A stretch of 5,045 nt of DNA from Nitriliruptoraceae bacterium. Its GTDB lineage: Bacteria > Actinomycetota > Nitriliruptoria > Nitriliruptorales > Nitriliruptoraceae. Shown here one piece after another: positions 1 through 5,045 of this stretch. Position 1 is the first letter of the stretch, and every line of letters begins with the position of its first letter. Both the position numbers and the translations under genes were made by a program. Where the stretch lies: the NCBI GenBank assembly GCA_007117945.1, contig SKTN01000074.1, forward strand, positions 1 to 5,045, read 5' to 3'. The notes below the pieces were generated by a model. That model worked only from the letters and a program-made list of their open reading frames with translations. It was not told where the DNA came from and ran no database searches.

Positions 1-749
1 TAGCTGGGGTCGCGCTGCATCGTGCGGGGGGTGCCCTGCATGTGCATCAGGACGTAGGGCACCTCGGCGGCGGCGACGGTGTCGAGCAGCCGTGGGTCGA
101 GACGGCCCGCGGACACGTCGTTGACCATCGCCGCGCCGGCGTCCACGGCGGCCCGCGCCACCGCGGACTTGGTCGTGTCGATGGAGACGATCGCCCCGGC
201 CGCCGCGAGCTCCCGGACCACCGGGACGACCCGTGCGAGCTCCTCCTCCTCCGCCACGGGGTGGGCCCCCGGACGGGTGGACTCGCCACCGACGTCGACG
301 ATGTCCGCGCCGGCCTCCAGCAGGCGTGCTGCCGCCGCCAGCGCCGGCGCCGGGTGCTCGGCGGGCAGGTAGGCCTGCCCACCGTCGGAGAAGGAGTCCG
401 GGGTGACGTTCAGGATGCCCATCACCACGGGGCGCAGCGAGGTCGGCAGGTTCCCGGCGGGCGTCGCGAGGTCGTCGGGCGGTTCCCGCCAGCTGGCCAG
501 GCGGGCATCGAGGTGGTCGGCCGCCGTCGGCGCGGCGGCCACCAGGGCCTGGCGCAGTGACGGGACGACGGCCGTCAGGCGCACCAGGCGGTCAGCGCGC
601 CGCCGGACGGCCACGTCCTCGGGCGCTGCAGCGACCACGGCGTCGATCACCGTGGTCGCTGCCAACAGCTCGACCTCGACGGGGCCGGACAGGTGCCAGC
701 CACCTGCATCGCACACCCGCAGGCTGGGTGCGTCCGAGCTCGCAGCCAT
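1..749 (-). CDS. folP: Dihydropteroate synthase, N-terminal part (3' end outside window), with extended N-terminus
   Basis: FolP condenses 6-hydroxymethyl-7,8-dihydropterin pyrophosphate with p-aminobenzoate to give dihydropteroate; it is the sulfonamide target. The first 249 residues are present. Core motifs in order: MGILNVTPDSFSDGG (110-124); DVGGESTRPGA (152-162), the pABA/sulfonamide loop; SIDTTK (189-194); VNDVSAG (209-215); and LMHMQGTPRTMQRDP (234-248). N114, T158-R159, D191 and N210 match known substrate-contacting positions. The last strands, with the usual Asp, Lys and Arg pterin/phosphate contacts, lie beyond position 1. Ordinary DHPS reaches the first motif after roughly 15-20 residues, but here 109 residues precede it. 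That extension stays in frame with mostly G/C third bases and a good ribosome-binding site, so it looks translated. Firmicute-type FolP proteins also carry an N-terminal extra domain, but I see no clear similarity. Position after folE fits a folate operon; folB and folK would be expected next. Confidence 0.95.
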   Translation of the reverse strand, partial: MAASSDAPSLRVCDAGGWHLSGPVEVELLAATTVIDAVVAAAPEDVAVRRRADRLVRLTAVVPSLRQALVAAAPTAADHLDARLASWREPPDDLATPAGNLPTSLRPVVMGILNVTPDSFSDGGQAYLPAEHPAPALAAAARLLEAGADIVDVGGESTRPGAHPVAEEEELARVVPVVRELAAAGAIVSIDTTKSAVARAAVDAGAAMVNDVSAGRLDPRLLDTVAAAEVPYVLMHMQGTPRTMQRDPS

Positions 750-753
750 CCCA

Positions 754-760
754 CCCTCCC
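754..760 (-). promoter_or_regulatory. Ribosome-binding site of folP
   Basis: GGGAGGG lies just before the ATG at 749, with its GGAGG core 5 bases from the start. It favours this ATG over the in-frame ATG at 782, which follows a TGA at 791 by two codons. Confidence 0.7.
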
Positions 761-802
761 TGGCGGCGTCGCGGCGGAGCATGCCAGTTCAGCCGCCGAC
801 CT

Positions 803-820
803 GGTAACGCCGACGCCACC
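803..820 (-). other. Small hairpin between folE and folP
   Basis: On the minus strand GGTGGCG-TCGG-CGTTACC gives a 7-base-pair RNA stem with two G-U pairs and a four-base loop. The G-U pairs exist only in the transcribed orientation; the plus-strand copy would have A-C mismatches. No T-tract follows, so termination is unlikely. The rest of the 107-base gap shows no promoter I can support. Confidence 0.25.
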
Positions 821-856
821 GAGCGGTACCCGGGACCTGGCGCGATGACGCCGTGC

Positions 857-1561
857 TCAGCCCTTGAGCAGGGTCATGGCCTCTGCGCGGGTCTTGGGGT
901 CGTCCCGGAACTTGCCACGCACGGTGGAGGTCACGGTCTTGGCCCCGGGCTTGCGGATGCCACGCATCTCCATGCACATGTGCCGCGCCTCGACGACCAC
1001 CAGCACGCCCCGGGGCTCCAGGGCGCGCTCGAGGGCGTCGGCGATCATCGCGGTCATCCGCTCCTGCAGACCCGGCCGCTTCGCGCAGACATCGACCAGG
1101 CGGGCGAGCTTGGACAGGCCGGTGACCTTGCCGTTGGCGTTGGGCAGATAGGCGACGTGGGCGACGCCGGTGAAGGGCACGAGATGGTGCTCGCACATCG
1201 AGTGGAACTCGATGTCGCGCATCATCACGATCTCGTCGTAGGCCTCGTCGAAGGTGACGGAGAGCACCTCTGCGGGGTCGACGAGCAGCCCGGCGAAGAT
1301 CTCGTCGTACTCCCGCGCCACGCGGGCGGGGGTGTCGGCGATGCCGGCGCGGTCGGGGTCCTCCCCGATGGCCTCGAAGAGCATGCGCACGGCGCGCTCG
1401 ATCTTGTCGTGGTCGAAGGAGCGGGTCGGGGCGAGTCCCGTGATGTGGCGCACGCGGCGAACAGCCTCCTCGGTGTCGACGACCCGCAGTTCGTCGGCGA
1501 GGACGTCGTCATCGTGGGCGTCGAGCCCGTTGGCGGAGTGGGGCAGCGGGTACACGCTCAC
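857..1561 (-). CDS. folE: GTP cyclohydrolase I (FolE, type IA)
   Basis: FolE converts GTP to 7,8-dihydroneopterin triphosphate plus formate, the first committed step of tetrahydrofolate synthesis, in the cytoplasm as a zinc-dependent homodecamer. The 234 residues include the core from DHDKIERAVRMLFEAIGEDP (50-69) onward. Zinc ligands are C123 and H126 in SMCEHHLVPF (121-130) and C196 in ARHMCMEMRG. H125 and H194 correspond to the catalytic histidines. NGKVTGLSKLARL (143-155) is the substrate-binding strand and helix, and the C-terminus ends with the usual RGKFRDDPKTRAEAMTLLKG. About 49 residues precede the core, acidic in the first part (DAHDDDVLADE) and probably flexible. The GTG start is preferred because a perfect AGGAGG lies 6 bases upstream. 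It follows ftsH by 61 bases and precedes folP by 107 bases, so it likely belongs to the ftsH-folE-folP transcript. Zn-cysteine residues show the type IA (FolE1) rather than the zinc-independent FolE2 family. Confidence 0.98.
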   Translation of the reverse strand: MSVYPLPHSANGLDAHDDDVLADELRVVDTEEAVRRVRHITGLAPTRSFDHDKIERAVRMLFEAIGEDPDRAGIADTPARVAREYDEIFAGLLVDPAEVLSVTFDEAYDEIVMMRDIEFHSMCEHHLVPFTGVAHVAYLPNANGKVTGLSKLARLVDVCAKRPGLQERMTAMIADALERALEPRGVLVVVEARHMCMEMRGIRKPGAKTVTSTVRGKFRDDPKTRAEAMTLLKG

Positions 1562-1567
1562 AGCGGA

Positions 1568-1573
1568 CCTCCT
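1568..1573 (-). promoter_or_regulatory. Ribosome-binding site of folE
   Basis: A perfect AGGAGG lies 6 bases before the GTG at 1561. It fixes the folE start, even though the reading frame stays open far upstream into ftsH. Confidence 0.85.
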
Positions 1574-1604
1574 CGGGTGGCGACCCGCCCCACCTGTGGG
1601 GGCG
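1574..1604 (-). promoter_or_regulatory. Two overlapping hairpins in the folE leader
   Basis: On the minus strand, CGCCCC-CACAGGT-GGGGCG (1604-1586) forms a 6-base-pair stem. CGGGT-CGCC-ACCCG (1587-1574) forms a 5-base-pair stem. They share two bases, so they either stack or compete. The second ends directly at the AGGAGG ribosome-binding site of folE. Neither is followed by a T-tract. They may affect ribosome access or transcript ends between ftsH and folE, but no known riboswitch class is recognised. Confidence 0.35.
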
Positions 1605-1622
1605 TCGGCATGGTGTGGTCGC

Positions 1623-3632
<2,010 letters not shown>

Positions 3633-3639
3633 GGGGGAA

Positions 3640-3645
3640 CCACCT
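3640..3645 (-). promoter_or_regulatory. Ribosome-binding site of ftsH
   Basis: AGGTGG sits 7 bases before the GTG codon at 3632. It matches AGGAGG in five of six positions and decides for this GTG start. Confidence 0.6.
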
Positions 3646-3661
3646 GTCGGGGCCGGTGCGG

Positions 3662-3687
3662 GCGGACGTCCGCGTCGCGACGTCGCG
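3662..3687. promoter_or_regulatory. Twin 12-base palindromes centred on GACGTC in the ftsH leader
   Basis: GCGGACGTCCGC (3662-3673) and CGCGACGTCGCG (3676-3687) are both perfect 12-base palindromes. Each has GACGTC at its centre, and the centres are 14 bases apart. They lie between the likely -10 element and the ftsH start, in the transcribed leader. They could be a pair of operator half-sites or small RNA hairpins (4-base-pair stems with ACGT loops). GC-rich DNA produces short palindromes easily, so a regulatory role is inference. Confidence 0.35.
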
Positions 3688-3713
3688 TGGAGGAGGCCCG
3701 CGGGTGAGGTTCG

Positions 3714-3722
3714 ATGCTACCA
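3714..3722 (-). promoter_or_regulatory. Probable extended -10 promoter for ftsH
   Basis: The minus strand reads TGGTAGCAT, matching the extended -10 pattern TGn-TAnnnT. It is a rare AT-containing spot in a GC-rich gap and sits 82 bases upstream of the ftsH GTG. About 17 bases further upstream the -35 region reads GGAGAG, which does not resemble TTGACA. An extended -10 motif can compensate for a weak -35 in SigA-type promoters. It would give a leader of about 75 bases. Confidence 0.5.
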
Positions 3723-3763
3723 GTGGGCAGGGTGCGCTCTCCGTGGCCCGGTGGCAGCGGGTG

Positions 3764-3783
3764 GGCGTCCCGTGCACGGCGCC
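3764..3783 (-). terminator. Possible terminator hairpin after hpt
   Basis: Two bases past the hpt TGA, the minus strand reads GGCGCCG, loop TGCA, CGGGACGCC. This folds as a 7-base-pair, all-GC stem interrupted by a 2-base bulge. There is no T-tract after it, so this is at best a U-less terminator of the kind proposed for GC-rich actinobacteria. It lies just upstream of a promoter-like element for ftsH, which fits a transcription-unit boundary. Evidence is structural only. Confidence 0.3.
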
Positions 3784-3785
3784 GA

Positions 3786-4367
3786 TCAGCCCCCGTAGGC
3801 CTCCGGCCTGAGGGTCACGATGTCGCTCAACCCGCGGTAGTGCTCCGCGAAGTCGAGGCCGTAGCCCACCACGAACACGTCCGGGACCTCGAACCCGACG
3901 TAGCGGATGGGCAGATCGACCTCACGGCGTGAGGGCTTGGTCAGCAGGGAGAGCACCTCGACGGAGGCCGGCCTGCGCGAGCGCAGGTTCTTCAACAGGT
4001 AGTCGAGGGTGAGCCCGGAGTCGACGATGTCCTCGACCACGAGGACGTCGCGACCCTCGATCTCCGTGTCGAGGTCCTTCATGATCCGCACCACACCCGA
4101 GGAGGTGGTCGCCGACCCGTAGGAGGACACCGCCATGAAGTCCACGGCCGAGGGCACCTCGAGCCGTCGGTGGAGGTCCGCGACCACGAAGATCGCGCCC
4201 TTGAGCACACCGACGAGCAGCAGCTCCCTGTCCGCGTAGTCCCGGTCGATCTCCGCGGCGAGGACGTCGAGCTTGGCCGCGATCGCCTCCCGCGGGATCA
4301 GCACCTGCTCGACCTGTGACCGGTAGGCCGCGGGGAGCCGATCGAGCGGATCAGCCGACTCGGACAT
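3786..4367 (-). CDS. hpt: Hypoxanthine-guanine phosphoribosyltransferase
   Basis: This cytoplasmic purine-salvage enzyme converts hypoxanthine or guanine plus PRPP into IMP or GMP and pyrophosphate, using Mg2+. It has 193 residues, the usual bacterial size (about 180-195). Visible motifs in order: the pyrophosphate-binding loop VLKGA (54-58); the flexible active-site loop starting SSYG (81-84); the PRPP signature VVEDIVDSGLTL (110-121), with acidic pair E112-D113 and likely catalytic base D116; K144 in LLTKP, which contacts the 6-oxo group of the purine; and VPDVFVVGYGLDF (161-173), where F165 stacks on the base and D172 helps bind metal and pyrophosphate. The ATG at 4367 is chosen because the family core begins about 20 residues later and no other start lies between it and the tilS stop. 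Its ribosome-binding site is poor (only GGA, 8 bases upstream). It lies 61 bases after tilS and is followed by a 153-base gap before ftsH. Its products feed the GTP pool used by FolE downstream. Confidence 0.96.
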   Translation of the reverse strand: MSESADPLDRLPAAYRSQVEQVLIPREAIAAKLDVLAAEIDRDYADRELLLVGVLKGAIFVVADLHRRLEVPSAVDFMAVSSYGSATTSSGVVRIMKDLDTEIEGRDVLVVEDIVDSGLTLDYLLKNLRSRRPASVEVLSLLTKPSRREVDLPIRYVGFEVPDVFVVGYGLDFAEHYRGLSDIVTLRPEAYGG

Positions 4368-4420
4368 GGTGGGGATCCGTCGGGTCGGGGGCGCGGGCGA
4401 CGCGGCCTCGAGGGCTGCAG

Positions 4421-4438
4421 CGGGGAGCCTACTCCCCG
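4421..4438 (-). other. Hairpin with the tilS stop codon in its loop
   Basis: Read on the minus strand, CGGGGAG and CTCCCCG form a perfect 7-base-pair stem around the loop TAGG. The loop contains the TAG stop codon of tilS. No run of T follows, so it is not a classical Rho-independent terminator. It could stabilise the 3' end of tilS, weaken read-through into hpt, or have no function. Confidence 0.4.
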
Positions 4439-5045
4439 GCCTGCGCCGGCGCGGTCTCGGCTCGGACCACCGCGAGGGCGAGCTGCGGATCGCGGCGACC
4501 ACGTGCGGCGAGCCCGGCGTCCACCACGAAACCGGGGACCCAGACCACCTGCTGCCCACCGTCGGGATCCACAGCGACGAGGACGGGCCAGCGGGCACGC
4601 AGCACCCGCGGCAGGTGGGCGTCGCGCAGCACGGCCGCGACCCGTCGGGTGCCGAGCGCCGTCGCCACGCGATCCCCCGGCGCGGCGACACGCAGGGACA
4701 GCCCCTCGGACATCGCCGGGAGCAGCAGGGTGAGCCGGTCACGCTTGGCCCCCGTGGGCACGGCCAGCCGGTCGCTCGCGACGGGGGCCGGGGTCCAGGG
4801 TTCCGGCAGCCCGAGGGCCAGCTGCTCCTGCCGTCCGGGGCTGCGCCCCTCGCTGGCCGGGGTCCGCACCTCGAGCACCACACCGGCCGCCGGCCACGGG
4901 GTGCGTCCCGGCACGGCGATCAGGCGCTGTGCGGGGGCGGGTGCCGCCGCCGGCGCGAAGGCGACCACCGCCCGGGTCACCTCGAGGCGGATCGCGCCCG
5001 GCAGGGTCCGGCGGCTCGCGGGCTCCGCAGCCAGCACCCGTTCCA
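4429..5045 (-). CDS. tilS: tRNA(Ile)-lysidine synthetase TilS, C-terminal part (5' end outside window)
   Basis: TilS is a cytoplasmic, ATP-dependent enzyme that attaches lysine to C34 of the tRNA-Ile with a CAU anticodon, so that the tRNA reads AUA. Only the last 204 residues are here. The N-terminal PP-loop ATPase domain with its SGGxDS motif lies beyond position 5045. The fragment opens with a segment typical of the TilS linker (LPGAIRLEVTRAVVAF, about residues 14-29 of the fragment). It ends with the small C-terminal substrate-binding domain, seen as LSLRVAAPGDRV (about 115-126), then GTRRVAAVLRDAHLPRVLR, RWPVLV and VVWVPGF. This follows the family pattern of a PGDR motif, a GT-basic pair, a helix ending in xxPR, and WPV. 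The usual KK pair of the GTKK motif is RR here. The middle is rich in Ala and Pro. The gene ends at TAG, 61 bases before hpt, and its position ahead of hpt and ftsH supports the call. Identification rests on this C-terminal domain and on synteny. Confidence 0.85.
   Translation of the reverse strand, partial: ERVLAAEPASRRTLPGAIRLEVTRAVVAFAPAAAPAPAQRLIAVPGRTPWPAAGVVLEVRTPASEGRSPGRQEQLALGLPEPWTPAPVASDRLAVPTGAKRDRLTLLLPAMSEGLSLRVAAPGDRVATALGTRRVAAVLRDAHLPRVLRARWPVLVAVDPDGGQQVVWVPGFVVDAGLAARGRRDPQLALAVVRAETAPAQAGE

Noticed and set aside
47..382. A 111-codon minus-strand frame inside folP
   Set aside because: It is a shifted frame of folP. The DHPS motifs are all in the other frame, which is open through the window edge.
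750..782. Alternative folP start at the ATG at 782
   Set aside because: No good ribosome-binding site precedes it, while GGGAGGG sits at the right place for the ATG at 749.
3764..3784. The CGTGCACG and CGGCGCCG short palindromes after hpt as protein-binding sites
   Set aside because: Eight-base palindromes are common by chance at this GC content, and they are already part of the proposed hairpin.
4368..4883. Upstream in-frame extension of hpt across the tilS 3' end
   Set aside because: The added residues are Pro/Arg/Ser-rich and out of frame with the clear TilS C-terminal domain. Hpt family length fits the ATG at 4367.

Overview
The window is a very GC-rich stretch whose genes all lie on the minus strand. 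The conserved order tilS - hpt - ftsH - folE - folP is the one known from actinobacteria such as Streptomyces, and in a more interrupted form from mycobacteria. GTG starts, strong GC bias at third codon positions and long open antisense frames fit an actinomycete-like chromosome. I cannot name the genus. Nothing suggests a mobile element, phage, plasmid, CRISPR array, tRNA or rRNA. No gene on the plus strand is supported.

Layout in transcription order, from high to low coordinates: (1) 5045-4429, the C-terminal 204 residues of tRNA(Ile)-lysidine synthetase TilS, cut by the window edge. (2) 4367-3786, complete hypoxanthine-guanine phosphoribosyltransferase Hpt (193 aa). (3) A 153-base gap with a possible terminator hairpin, an extended -10 promoter and two 12-base palindromes sharing GACGTC. 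(4) 3632-1623, complete membrane AAA+ metalloprotease FtsH (669 aa). (5) A 61-base gap with two overlapping hairpins and a perfect AGGAGG site. (6) 1561-857, complete GTP cyclohydrolase I FolE (234 aa). (7) A 107-base gap with one modest hairpin. (8) 749-1, the first 249 residues of dihydropteroate synthase FolP, which runs off the window. FolP carries an N-terminal extension of about 92 residues that is not part of the ordinary DHPS barrel. folB and folK would be expected beyond position 1.

Functionally the cluster joins tRNA wobble modification (TilS), purine salvage to IMP/GMP (Hpt), membrane protein quality control (FtsH) and two steps of folate synthesis (FolE uses GTP, FolP joins the pterin to pABA). 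The sequence suggests a transcription break between hpt and ftsH, with ftsH-folE-folP forming the next unit. The enzymes show the key catalytic residues expected in the parts that are visible. This is an ordinary housekeeping region, and I found no convincing undescribed system. The points worth a second look are the FolP N-terminal extension, the twin palindromes in the ftsH leader and the structured gaps between genes.
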